This document shows, piece by piece, positions 16,694 to 24,285 of a stretch of 35,988 nucleotides of DNA. Both the position numbers and the translations under genes were made by a program. Under the pieces are notes generated by a model, which searched no databases, had not been told where the DNA came from, and was given only the letters and a program-made list of their open reading frames with translations. The stretch's first letter is position 1. Each line of letters begins with the position of its first letter. The DNA comes from an uncultured Bacilli bacterium (GTDB taxonomy: Bacteria; Bacillota_I; Bacilli_A; RF39; UBA660): positions 1 through 35,988 of the forward strand of contig CAPHZB010000008.1 of NCBI GenBank assembly GCA_948629335.1. The letters run 5' to 3'.

Positions 16694-17076
16694 TATTCTT
16701 TGTTACTATCTTTCATAATGAATTGTTTATTTGCTTTTGCAAACTCAATAAGCGTATTAAAATTTTCTTCGCTTAACTCTTCATTTTCATTTAAGAAACC
16801 TTTTTTCTTTAATACTTCCTTTAATAATTTTTGTTCCTGTTCTTTAGATAATTCTTTCGAAGCATTATTGATTGGAGGGAAGAAGTCATTTATGGATACA
16901 TTAAAGTATTCTGCTAGTTTAAATAAAACATCATGGTTTGTTTGCAATACTCCACTTTCATATCTTGAAATAGTTTGGGATGTTGTATTTAAATATTCTC
17001 CTAATTCTTGTTGAGTAATATTTTTTTGAGTTCTAAAGTGTTTAATTCTTTCACCAACATATTTAGGTACATTCAT
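16693..17076 (-). CDS. Phage repressor, XRE-family, without peptidase domain
   Basis: Maintains lysogeny by binding the operators beside it. 127 residues. The helix-turn-helix is at the N-terminus (ITQQELGEYLNTTSQTISRYESG, about residues 20-42). The C-terminal 55 residues are charged and helical (KELSKEQEQKLLKEVLKKKG) and probably serve oligomerisation. There is no LexA/S24 protease domain, so RecA-driven self-cleavage is not expected and induction must use another signal or an antirepressor. ATG 17076 has AAGGAGG close upstream. Confidence 0.88.
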   Translation of the reverse strand: MNVPKYVGERIKHFRTQKNITQQELGEYLNTTSQTISRYESGVLQTNHDVLFKLAEYFNVSINDFFPPINNASKELSKEQEQKLLKEVLKKKGFLNENEELSEENFNTLIEFAKANKQFIMKDSNKE

Positions 17077-17102
17077 AGTTGACCTCCTTTCAATATAACT
17101 GT

Positions 17103-17132
17103 ATTATACCACCAATTTACGAAAATGGAACA
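17103..17132 (-). promoter_or_regulatory. Repressor promoter and operator O1
   Basis: On the minus strand TATAAT (17108-17103) is the -10 of the repressor gene, with a poor -35 (about 17125-17131). Operator copy O1, TTTACGAAAATGGAACA (17116-17132), covers that -35, which suggests autoregulation. Confidence 0.65.
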
Positions 17133-17159
17133 AAAAGTTAAAATATTTACAAAAAAGTG

Positions 17160-17188
17160 TTGACAATGTACGATAATGGTACTAAAAT
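17160..17188 (+). promoter_or_regulatory. Early rightward promoter with operator O2
   Basis: Consensus -35 TTGACA (17160-17165), a 17-base spacer and TAAAAT (17183-17188). Operator O2, TGTACGATAATGGTACT (17167-17183), fills the spacer almost exactly, so a bound repressor would block polymerase. It drives the Cro-like gene and probably the early genes. Confidence 0.8.
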
Positions 17189-17222
17189 AAAATTGTCAAT
17201 AGGGAAGAAAGGAAGTGATAAA

Positions 17223-17459
17223 ATGCAAAAAAAACTTATTCTATTGATGAAAGAAAATCATGTTACAAATAAGGATTTGGCTAATAAACTAGGCATTTCT
17301 GAAAAGCAAATGGGATATAAGTTAAAGGGAGAGACAGATTTTAAAAGCACTGAAATGTTTCAAATTGCAAATTTTTTTGGAAAAACTATAAATGATATTT
17401 TTTTACCATCTATGTACGAAAATGGTACAAATTTGAATCAGCCAGAACAAAAAGAATAG
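17223..17459 (+). CDS. Cro-like XRE regulator
   Basis: 78 residues with one helix-turn-helix (VTNKDLANKLGISEKQMGYKLKG, about residues 14-36). The start is ATG 17223 with AAAGGAAGTGAT upstream. A longer frame back to 17157 would begin before the promoter's transcription start and cannot be the real one. It faces the repressor across the operator region, in the position of Cro, and would favour lytic growth. Operator O3 lies inside its 3' end. Confidence 0.85.
   Translation: MQKKLILLMKENHVTNKDLANKLGISEKQMGYKLKGETDFKSTEMFQIANFFGKTINDIFLPSMYENGTNLNQPEQKE
17413..17429 (+). promoter_or_regulatory. Operator O3 inside the Cro-like gene
   Basis: TGTACGAAAATGGTACA, the most symmetrical of the three operator copies (arms TGTAC and GTACA), lies within coding sequence and encodes Met-Tyr-Glu-Asn-Gly-Thr. 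Sites inside early genes are known in other phages, where they allow repressor looping or act as roadblocks; that role here is inferred. Confidence 0.65.
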
Positions 17460-17468
17460 GAGGAAAGT

Positions 17469-17702
17469 ATGAACAATGACATTACTATAAAAATAAGCGT
17501 TGAAAATTATGAAGAACTAATACAACAATTAGAGACAATAAAGCAATTAATACACGAAATAAAAAAAGAACAGTCAAGGCGCGAATTTGAATGTCCTTTG
17601 AAGAAAAATATTGATATTCATTCAAAATGTGTAGTTACTTCTGATTCGATTGAGTTTGTAACCAATTGTGATAAAGCTCTAGAAAATTCATCATCTGTTT
17701 AA
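17469..17702 (+). CDS. Small early phage protein, unknown
   Basis: 77 residues after a strong AGGAGGAAAGT ribosome site, ten bases behind the Cro-like gene. The first half is helical (EELIQQLETIKQLIHEIKKEQ), the second half has three Cys (ECPL, SKCV, TNCD) that could bind metal. No family recognised. As a second gene of the early operon, an excision or regulatory role is possible. Confidence 0.65.
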   Translation: MNNDITIKISVENYEELIQQLETIKQLIHEIKKEQSRREFECPLKKNIDIHSKCVVTSDSIEFVTNCDKALENSSSV

Positions 17703-17901
17703 AATTTACATCCATAATTTTTATAACTAAATCGTTAATGTCTTCGCCATTTTCGGGGGATACACTAAATATTAAATTTTAATTTATTTAGTTGTTCCTC
17801 ATCAAGAGAATAGATGAATTCAGAAAATTGTAACAAAATAATCACCTCACTTTATAAATCAATTATAAATTAGAACGTGAGACAAATCAAATTAAAAACA
17901 A

Positions 17902-18040
17902 TATCTAGGTACTAATCGGACACCAATAAAAAATACCCCCTTTATTCTTTATTAATGTTTGATTCAGCAAATCATTTTTTTCAAATCTTATGTAAAATTG
18001 CGATTACTAAATACATTGGTGTTCGACCAGTGCCTAGATA
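17902..18040 (+). ncRNA. Long-stem structured element, copy 1
   Basis: Arms 17902-17927 and 18015-18040 pair over 26 positions: 22 Watson-Crick, two G-U and one internal loop of two A-C pairs, enclosing 87 bases. Inside, TGATT/AATCA followed by seven T could be a small terminator. A related copy is at 23780-23892. The rest of the gene-free stretch 17703-18110 shows no coding frame that I can support. It could be an RNA or a small mobile repeat. Confidence 0.5.
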
Positions 18041-18110
18041 AAGAGGCTAGAGTGGTAGCAGAAAGAGTTACATTCTTACAGTAAACAAGTAAGTAGAAAA
18101 TAGGGTAAAT

Positions 18111-18215
18111 ATGAGTGATGGAGTACAAATGACACTTATCATATGTATTGCTATCGTTTGCACATTATGGATATTAGCTGAGTATGGTAGTAATTCAAAT
18201 GATAAAAAGAAATAA
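18111..18215 (+). CDS. Possible 34-residue membrane peptide
   Basis: ATG 18111 opens a frame for a single-helix peptide (TLIICIAIVCTLWILAEY) with a Lys-rich tail. The ribosome site (TAGGGT) is weak. It follows the structured element copy 1 and precedes early genes. Unknown function; could be a small phage membrane protein. Confidence 0.45.
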   Translation: MSDGVQMTLIICIAIVCTLWILAEYGSNSNDKKK

Positions 18216-18260
18216 ACATTGAATATGAAATAACCACTAAATTGAAAAGGAGGCTAAACT

Positions 18261-18473
18261 ATGAGTGTAGTAAAAACAAAAAAGATTAATGACATTACAG
18301 TAAATATTCACGATGATTGTATCCCAAAAGATAAAAAAGAATACAAGAAAAATTTAAAAGTATTTTACGATACTATCAATATAATTTTTCGGGATAAAAA
18401 TAAGTCCAATTTGTTTTATACAGAGGAAGAACTAAATAAGTTAAAGAACGATGGAACATATGAATTTATTTAA
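18261..18473 (+). CDS. Small phage protein, unknown
   Basis: 70 residues with an AAGGAGG ribosome site eight bases before ATG 18261. It is basic at first, then has a helical FYTEEELNKLKNDG segment at the C-terminus. No known family. It is followed closely by a membrane peptide gene. Confidence 0.7.
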   Translation: MSVVKTKKINDITVNIHDDCIPKDKKEYKKNLKVFYDTINIIFRDKNKSNLFYTEEELNKLKNDGTYEFI

Positions 18474-18485
18474 AAAGGTGAAAAA

Positions 18486-18692
18486 ATGAAAAAGAGAAAA
18501 CTCAGAAAATGGTTTAAATATACATTGGGCGCATTAGTAACTATATCTATAACAATAGTACTAACAATGATATTTAAACAAGAAATGAAATCGTTTAATG
18601 ATATAGCACATCAATGTGATCTAGAGAAAGGCTATACGTGTTCTTATTATGAGATAAGACAATACGGATTAAAGCAAAAAAAAGATTTATGA
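18486..18692 (+). CDS. Small phage membrane protein, unknown
   Basis: 68 residues. A basic N-terminus (KKRKLRKW) precedes one transmembrane helix (about residues 11-30), then a short domain with two Cys (HQCDLEKGYTCSYYEIR) that would face outside and could form a disulfide. Ribosome site AAAGGTG. A role at the host membrane is possible; no homologue recognised. Confidence 0.7.
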   Translation: MKKRKLRKWFKYTLGALVTISITIVLTMIFKQEMKSFNDIAHQCDLEKGYTCSYYEIRQYGLKQKKDL

Positions 18693-18744
18693 ATTGGTCA
18701 AGAACTCATAAATCAATTGTAAAAAAATAAATTGAAAATAATTT

Positions 18745-18772
18745 TACTACTAGATTATAACATCTAGTAGTA
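18745..18772 (+). promoter_or_regulatory. Perfect 10-bp hairpin before the replication gene
   Basis: TACTACTAGA (18745-18754) and TCTAGTAGTA (18763-18772) with an eight-base loop, in the gap before the DnaD-like gene. No T run follows, so it is more likely an operator, processing site or mRNA stability element than a terminator. Confidence 0.5.
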
Positions 18773-18808
18773 GAAAATGCAAATTGGAGGAATGAGAAGA
18801 TATGAAAT

Positions 18809-19552
18809 ATGGAAAGATTCACAATTTACAATAACAATTACTTATTGATAAAAACACTTAAAAAGTCCGAACAAGAAAAGATGTCATTAGCTATTTTTCA
18901 ATATATGTTTGATGATATAGAACCATATTTTGAAAGGGATAGTTCAATATATGCTATTTGGGTAAATCTTCAAAGAGTTTTAGATAAGATTAAAACCAAG
19001 AGTAATAATGGTACTAAAGGTGGAGCTCCAATAGGCAACGATAATGCAAAGAAAAAACAACCTAAAAACAACCTAAAAACAACCGAAATTCAATCTAAAA
19101 AACAAGCAAATAATAGTTGTTGTTCTTTATTAAATAATACAGATAATTTAGAAGATATAGAGGGGGTTATAGGGGGAGAAGAAGAAACCTTTGTAGATTT
19201 GTATACTCTTGTAGAAGAAAGTTTCGGACGAACCTTAAACCCTATTGAGTATGAAGAAATATCCAATTGGAAAGATAATGCAGTTACACGATATGCGATA
19301 AAGCAGGCAGTCTTGAATGGGGCTAGTGGAATTAAATATATCAATGCTATCCTTGAGGCTTACAGAAAAAAGAATATCATGACATTAGAGCAAGCCGAAC
19401 GAGATACAGAACAATTTAAGCAAAGGAAAAGTAAACCTGATATGGAAGTTCCAGATTGGATAGATAAAAAAATTGAGGTAAAAGAGGCTTCGTTGAAAGA
19501 GCAAGAAGAAATGCGAAAAAGGATAAACGAGGTTATAAAAAGGGAGAATTAG
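18809..19552 (+). CDS. DnaD-like phage replication protein
   Basis: Probable replisome organiser that helps load the helicase at the phage origin. 247 residues. The N-terminal 65 (FTIYNNNYLLIKTLKKSEQ) resemble a domain common at the start of phage replication proteins. A Lys/Asn-rich linker follows (about 66-105). The C-terminal part has a DnaD/DnaB_2-like helical module: EYEEISNWKD, YAIKQAVLNG and GIKYINAILEAYRKKNI. ATG 18809 is the first start after an in-frame stop. An origin inside the linker coding region is possible, but no iterons are visible. Confidence 0.68.
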   Translation: MERFTIYNNNYLLIKTLKKSEQEKMSLAIFQYMFDDIEPYFERDSSIYAIWVNLQRVLDKIKTKSNNGTKGGAPIGNDNAKKKQPKNNLKTTEIQSKKQANNSCCSLLNNTDNLEDIEGVIGGEEETFVDLYTLVEESFGRTLNPIEYEEISNWKDNAVTRYAIKQAVLNGASGIKYINAILEAYRKKNIMTLEQAERDTEQFKQRKSKPDMEVPDWIDKKIEVKEASLKEQEEMRKRINEVIKREN

Positions 19553-19705
19553 ATGTTAAAAAAAGAGTTTAATAAATTGCTAAAACAGGAAGAACCTAAA
19601 AAGATAATTTACATGCACTGTTCTGGCAAAATTACATTAACAAATAGTCAACTTGATATAGTAATTGATTTAAAAAATAACAAAGGAAAAGAGGAAATAA
19701 ATTGA
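19553..19705 (+). CDS. Small phage protein, unknown
   Basis: 50 residues, ATG directly after the previous stop codon with AGGGAG upstream. Lys-rich N-terminus, then a short KITLTNSQLDIVIDL segment. Its stop overlaps the next gene's TTG start (TTGA), so translation of the two is probably coupled. No family recognised. Confidence 0.6.
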   Translation: MLKKEFNKLLKQEEPKKIIYMHCSGKITLTNSQLDIVIDLKNNKGKEEIN

Positions 19706-21603
19706 AGATTTTTTTTAAGGAAATAAGAATTAAAAATTTTAAAGGAATTACAGAACTTTACTTAAATTTTAGTGAAAATAAAAATATTTTAGAGGGAGAA
19801 AATGGAATCGGAAAGACAACCGTTTTAGATGCTATAACATGGTGTTTGTTTGGAAAAAATTTTGCAGACAAACAGCAATTTCCAATTAAACCTATTATTG
19901 ATGGGGAAGAAAAAGAAGATTTAATTACAAGCGTATCCTTAACGCTCAATGATACACTCATTGAAAGAACGTGGGATACAGCTACAACCATAAAAGTTGA
20001 TGGTGTTAAATTTGGAGTAAATGAATTTAGGGATTATTTGAAGGAGAAATATTTAATCACCGATGAAGAATTTAAGTCGTTATCCAATATTGACTATATT
20101 CCAAGTTTACACTGGACTGCTTTAAGAAGTCTTATCATGGGACTTGTTGGAGAGATTAAAAACGAAGAAGTTTACGAAAAGGGAAATTTTGATTTAATCA
20201 AAGATAAAATTGAATCTGTTGGTGTTGAGAAAACAGCAGAAGATATTAAAGAAACAAAGACAAATCTCAATAACGAAATCAAAAAACTTGCTGGGAATAT
20301 AGACCAAAAAACGAATGATATTCAAACATTAGTTGTTGAAGAAAAAGAGGTTAAAGAGTTAGAAGCAAGAAAAGAATCAATAAAAAAAGAAATTGATAAA
20401 TTCAATGAATTAAAATCTGAAAAGGCTTCGCAAGATGAAGAAGTTAGAAAATTAGAAAGTACAAAACAAGAGAAAATAGCAAATGAAAATGAACAACATA
20501 GACTTGCAGAATTAAATGTTGAATATCAAAAAACATATGATAGTTCAAATATTGATGTTGCCATTTTAAAAGAAAATAAAATTAAACAAATTACAAATAC
20601 AATTGAAAATGTTAAATCTGACATTGAAAGATTAAATTTAGAAAAAAGTACTCTTATTTCAGAAAGAGAAGATTTACGAAACAAGTATGAAAAAGAAGTG
20701 AATCGAGAAGTAAAGATTGAAAATAGTACCTGTTCATCATGTGGACAAGCACTGCCAGAAGATAAGGTTCAAGAAGTATTATCAAAATTAAAAGAGGAAT
20801 CTAATCAATTAGCAAATGGTTATGCACAACAGGCAAAAGAAAAACTTACAAAGATGAATGAAATTGATGTGGTGGTTACGTCTTATCAAGAAAAAATATC
20901 AGAATTAGAAAAAGAAATTGAGGAAGTAAAGACGCAGGAAATTGATTCTACACAAGAATCACCAATTCAAATTCAAATGAAAGATAATATTGCGAAAAAT
21001 TGCGATAAGATTACAGACTTAAAATTGCAAAGGGAAGAAATAAGTAAAAATATTTCGGAACTAGAAGAAAAAATAAAAAACCATAAAAAAATAGAAATTG
21101 AAGATACTTCTTCACTCCAAAATGAACTTGAAGAAATTACAAAAAAATTGGCGGTATCAGACACAATTAAATTCTTTAAAGACCAATTGAAAGAACTAGA
21201 AAATACTCATCAAGACTTATTAGAAGAAAAAGAAAAATTAAATGATAAAGAACAACAATTAGTACTGTTCAACAATACACGTGCTGAAATGTTAAGAGAA
21301 AGAATCAAACATAATTTCAAGATAGCAGATTTTATAACGCAAGAGGAAACCAAAGATGGAAAACTTGTTGAAACATTTAAAATTTGCATCAATGGAATCG
21401 AATATAGTGCCTTAAATACAGGTCATAAAATTTTAGTTGCTTTAGATCTAATTGATAATATTCAAAGAATGAAAGATAAACGACTACCAATTTTAATTGA
21501 TGGGCTAGGTGAATTAACAAGACTTCCAGAAGTAGAAACACAATTAATTGGTTGTAGAGCTAAATATCAAGCAAATAAGAAGTTGGAGGTAGTAAATCAA
21601 TGA
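19702..21603 (+). CDS. SbcC/Rad50-like ATPase with zinc-hook motif
   Basis: SMC-type ATPase of the phage recombination module. 633 residues. Walker A GENGIGKTT is near residue 35. Two long coiled coils (about 180-340 and 355-540) flank Cys344-Ser-Ser-Cys347, a zinc hook of the kind that joins two Rad50 molecules. The C-terminal lobe has ALNTGHKILVALDL and the Walker B-like LPILIDG, where the usual Glu after Asp is Gly, so catalysis may differ. An SbcD-type nuclease is not encoded beside it; RecT and an MBL-fold protein follow instead. TTG start with AGAGGAAAT upstream. Confidence 0.85.
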   Translation: MKIFFKEIRIKNFKGITELYLNFSENKNILEGENGIGKTTVLDAITWCLFGKNFADKQQFPIKPIIDGEEKEDLITSVSLTLNDTLIERTWDTATTIKVDGVKFGVNEFRDYLKEKYLITDEEFKSLSNIDYIPSLHWTALRSLIMGLVGEIKNEEVYEKGNFDLIKDKIESVGVEKTAEDIKETKTNLNNEIKKLAGNIDQKTNDIQTLVVEEKEVKELEARKESIKKEIDKFNELKSEKASQDEEVRKLESTKQEKIANENEQHRLAELNVEYQKTYDSSNIDVAILKENKIKQITNTIENVKSDIERLNLEKSTLISEREDLRNKYEKEVNREVKIENSTCSSCGQALPEDKVQEVLSKLKEESNQLANGYAQQAKEKLTKMNEIDVVVTSYQEKISELEKEIEEVKTQEIDSTQESPIQIQMKDNIAKNCDKITDLKLQREEISKNISELEEKIKNHKKIEIEDTSSLQNELEEITKKLAVSDTIKFFKDQLKELENTHQDLLEEKEKLNDKEQQLVLFNNTRAEMLRERIKHNFKIADFITQEETKDGKLVETFKICINGIEYSALNTGHKILVALDLIDNIQRMKDKRLPILIDGLGELTRLPEVETQLIGCRAKYQANKKLEVVNQ

Positions 21604-21830
21604 TGTCAGGAATGATTAGAGCAAAATTAATTGATACCACAAATGAAAAGACGAAAAAATACATTGGCGAAATAAGAGGATGTCTTTTAAGAGAAGATAG
21701 ACGATTATTTATGTTACGAGATGATGGACACTCAATTTTAACAAGTACAGTTAAAGAATGTGAACAAGATGATAAAAGAATCGTTGCCAAAACATTAAAT
21801 TCTACATATACATTAGAAATTGTTGATTAG
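21600..21830 (+). CDS. Small phage protein in the recombination module, unknown
   Basis: 76 residues, overlapping the ATPase stop codon (ATGATG). The ribosome site GGAGG lies in the end of the ATPase gene. The pattern (AKLIDTTNEKTKKYIGEIRG, then TLEIV) suggests a small beta-rich protein. Between the ATPase and RecT; function unknown. Confidence 0.7.
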   Translation: MMSGMIRAKLIDTTNEKTKKYIGEIRGCLLREDRRLFMLRDDGHSILTSTVKECEQDDKRIVAKTLNSTYTLEIVD

Positions 21831-21841
21831 GAGGACTAAAG

Positions 21842-22708
21842 ATGGAAAAAAATGAAATTACAAAAGCAGAAAAAAAAGGATTGAAGACAACAGGGGATAG
21901 ATATATAGATACACTTTCTAAAGAAGCTGAAATCGTGATGAATAGCATGGGTTTAGACCTTAAACCAGAAGTAAAAAATGCATTATTCAATCTAGGATTA
22001 GCTTGTGAAAAAACACTTAAGGATAAGGGGATTACATGGGAACAGGTCAATAAAGATGGACTACCAAGCACTCTACTATATTATGCGCAGTTAAATTTGA
22101 ACCCAGCGAATAAAGAACTATATATTTTGCCATATAAAAGTGGTGATAAATATGTACTGAATTTTGAGGAATCTTATTTAGGAAAACAAAAGAAAGTAAA
22201 AAAATTTAGTGCTGATAAGTTAATAAGTGCTACAGCTTTTGTAGTAAGGGAAGATGATTTGTACGAGCCAGAAATAGACATTCTAAACGGAGATTCTCTG
22301 ACTTATAAACCAAAGCCATTTAATATAAAAAAAATTATTGGAGCTGTTTGTTTTTTGAAGTATGAGGATGAGACAAGAAATAGAATTGTTGAAATGTCTT
22401 TAGAAGAGTTAAATCAAGTAAAAGAAGCCTCTAAGCAAAAAATGGGTGGGAAATTATCACCAGCATGGAGCAAATGGGAATCTGAAATGTATAAAAAGGC
22501 AGTTTTAAAGAGAGCTTTAAAGGATGTTCAAATCGAAGTACCTGTTGAGTATCAAAATGCTTATATGAGTACAGAAGAAATTGACAATTCAAACTATGAT
22601 TTAGATTTCGAAGAGAAAAAAACAGTAGTCATAGAAACAATAGAAGAACCAGTAATTGAAGAAGTTAAGGTAGAACAAAATGATTCTAAAGTCATTGAGT
22701 TCGAGTAG
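21842..22708 (+). CDS. recT: RecT-family single-strand annealing protein
   Basis: Anneals complementary DNA strands during phage recombination. 288 residues. Conserved RecT features include LPSTLLYYAQLNLNPANKELYILPY (near residue 75), the GAVCFLKYED segment and SPAWSKWESEMYKKAVLKRALK (near 200-222). The C-terminal tail is acidic. Strong TTAGGAGGAC ribosome site. Its usual partner, a 5' to 3' exonuclease such as YqaJ, is absent; the MBL-fold protein that overlaps its end may fill that role. Confidence 0.93.
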   Translation: MEKNEITKAEKKGLKTTGDRYIDTLSKEAEIVMNSMGLDLKPEVKNALFNLGLACEKTLKDKGITWEQVNKDGLPSTLLYYAQLNLNPANKELYILPYKSGDKYVLNFEESYLGKQKKVKKFSADKLISATAFVVREDDLYEPEIDILNGDSLTYKPKPFNIKKIIGAVCFLKYEDETRNRIVEMSLEELNQVKEASKQKMGGKLSPAWSKWESEMYKKAVLKRALKDVQIEVPVEYQNAYMSTEEIDNSNYDLDFEEKKTVVIETIEEPVIEEVKVEQNDSKVIEFE

Positions 22709-23453
22709 TAAGGGAAATATTCACATTCTAGAGAATGGAGAGACCTCTATTCTTCTAGATTGTGGAATTAAATTTGAACGGTTAAGAAATGAATTAAACC
22801 CTATAAAAATAGATGGAGTATTAATTACACACGAACATGGAGATCATATAGGAGGTTGTAAGACATTAGCAGAAAATAAAAAAACAACTTATTATAGTAC
22901 AAAAGAAACACTTGATAGGGTCGAAGTACCTGTTTTCTTAAAAAGAGCTATACAACCTTTTAAAACATTTAAAATAGGAAGTTTTAGCATCGTTGCTTTT
23001 GAGGTGAAGCACGATGCTATGCACCCTGTTAATTATTTAATCCGTGATAACATTACAGGTTCAAATCTTTTATACATAACAGATACAGGATATATAGACA
23101 ATTTAGAATTTAAGGATATTGATTATTTTCTCATCGAATGTAACTTTGATGAGGATTGGTTCAACAAAGAAGAGTTAACTGTGACAGAACAAATTAAAAA
23201 GAAACGATTATTTAGTGATGTAGGACATTTATCAATCCAAAAGACAATTGAATTTTTAAAAAGAACTATGAATCACAATACAAAGAAAATAATTCTCTGC
23301 CATATTTCACATAGTTTCGATGGATACAAGGATTTTGAAAAACGTGTTCAGGAAGAGTTAAGTTTTGAAAATGTTATAGCACTTAATCCAAAATATGTAG
23401 GTTCAGTAGTTACAATATTAAAAGAAGTGAAAGAGGTAATGCCATTTGAATAA
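22680..23453 (+). CDS. MBL-fold hydrolase, YycJ/WalJ-like nuclease candidate
   Basis: 257 residues, metallo-beta-lactamase fold. LSSSSKGNIHIL at the start, ILLDCGIK, the metal motif THEHGDHIGG (His-x-His-x-Asp-His, near residue 57), LYITDTGYID and LCHISHS supply the metal ligands. The N-terminus is like YycJ/WalJ, a family linked to 5' exonuclease activity. It overlaps recT by 29 bases, and MBL-fold genes are common next to phage recT. I infer a DNA-processing nuclease paired with RecT. Confidence 0.85.
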   Translation: MILKSLSSSSKGNIHILENGETSILLDCGIKFERLRNELNPIKIDGVLITHEHGDHIGGCKTLAENKKTTYYSTKETLDRVEVPVFLKRAIQPFKTFKIGSFSIVAFEVKHDAMHPVNYLIRDNITGSNLLYITDTGYIDNLEFKDIDYFLIECNFDEDWFNKEELTVTEQIKKKRLFSDVGHLSIQKTIEFLKRTMNHNTKKIILCHISHSFDGYKDFEKRVQEELSFENVIALNPKYVGSVVTILKEVKEVMPFE

Positions 23454-23760
23454 TTTAGATTCGCTTTTTAAAGAAGATTTAAAACAGTATAAATTTATTT
23501 TGGATAATTATGAAGGGTTATCTTCCGAAGATGGAGCAATGGCTTATGAATTAGCAAAACAATGCATAATACAGGCTGATAGATGGTCCGAAATATCTTT
23601 GAACGCTTCTAAAATAGGGAAAGAAATTAATGTGTCAAAAACAGATTTATATAACTGGGTTTATCACAAATATAGAATTTTAATGACTATACATGAATTT
23701 TGTAGAGTTGTATATCGTCAATGTGAAGAACAAGCTAGGAATCGCTGGAATGAAAATTAA
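23446..23760 (+). CDS. Phage protein, unknown
   Basis: 104 residues from TTG 23446, with GAGGTAAT upstream; it overlaps the MBL gene end by eight bases. It seems all-helical, with AYELAKQCIIQADRWSEI and a possible helix-turn-helix (ASKIGKEINVSKTDLYNWVYHKY). DNA binding is possible. No family recognised. Confidence 0.7.
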   Translation: MNNLDSLFKEDLKQYKFILDNYEGLSSEDGAMAYELAKQCIIQADRWSEISLNASKIGKEINVSKTDLYNWVYHKYRILMTIHEFCRVVYRQCEEQARNRWNEN

Positions 23761-23779
23761 GAAATTGTAAAAAATTATT

Positions 23780-23892
23780 CTGGCACTATTCAGGGTACTA
23801 TAAAGACAAATTGTATCCTACAAAAACAGATATAAAGTATTCACTTCCAACTAAAAATTTTATATCAAAGATAGTGCCTTGAGTAGTGCCAG
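23780..23892 (+). ncRNA. Long-stem structured element, copy 2
   Basis: Arms 23780-23801 and 23871-23892 pair over all 22 positions (19 Watson-Crick, three G-U read on the plus strand) and enclose 69 bases. It lies in the 151-base gap between two phage genes and is related in sequence to the element at 17902-18040. The G-U pairs fit an RNA transcribed with the early genes. Function unknown. Confidence 0.55.
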
Positions 23893-23911
23893 GATATAGG
23901 AAGGAACGTAC

Positions 23912-24091
23912 ATGAATTATTACGAACATTTTAAATATTTTATACCAAATTTTAAAAAGCAATACTTTAAAGCAAAAGTAGAAGGCAACATGAATGCTAT
24001 TTTAGAGTTAAAAGAATGTATATATAAAAATTGGAATTTAACACATGAGCAGAAAATGGAAGTTATAAAAGAAATAGGAATTGTGGAATAG
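23912..24091 (+). CDS. Small phage protein, unknown
   Basis: 59 residues after GGAAGGAAC (ribosome site). Aromatic and basic N-terminus (MNYYEHFKYFIPNFKKQYFK), then a helical segment with ECIYKNWNLTHEQKMEVI. First gene after the structured element copy 2. No family recognised. Confidence 0.65.
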   Translation: MNYYEHFKYFIPNFKKQYFKAKVEGNMNAILELKECIYKNWNLTHEQKMEVIKEIGIVE

Positions 24092-24100
24092 GAGGAACAA

Positions 24101-24274
24101 ATGGAACAATTAATAATATACTTACTACTTACAAATTTTTTAATGATTGTGTGGGTTATGAGATTAAGAAAAGAGAATGACATACTTCATAACAATAACA
24201 TTGGTTTAGGACAAGTATTAGTGGCTGAGGGATTAATGACACAAGAGCAGTTTGAAAAGAGTTTGAAAAAGTGA
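24101..24274 (+). CDS. Small phage membrane protein, unknown
   Basis: 57 residues, AGGAGG ribosome site. One N-terminal transmembrane helix (LIIYLLLTNFLMIVWVM) and a short cytosolic tail (GLGQVLVAEGLMTQEQFEKSL) of a type seen in small phage proteins. Its end overlaps the methyltransferase ribosome site. Confidence 0.65.
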   Translation: MEQLIIYLLLTNFLMIVWVMRLRKENDILHNNNIGLGQVLVAEGLMTQEQFEKSLKK

Positions 24275-24285
24275 GGTGGATATTT

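Noticed and set aside
17157..17222. Upstream extension of the Cro-like gene in frame
   Set aside because: The extension starts at the -35 of the early promoter, before any transcript could begin; ATG 17223 has a good ribosome site.
17902..18040. Invertible promoter flanked by inverted repeats
   Set aside because: The arms have four differences, while invertible segments normally keep near-identical arms, and a second unlinked copy with other arm sequences exists. A structured RNA or repeat fits better.
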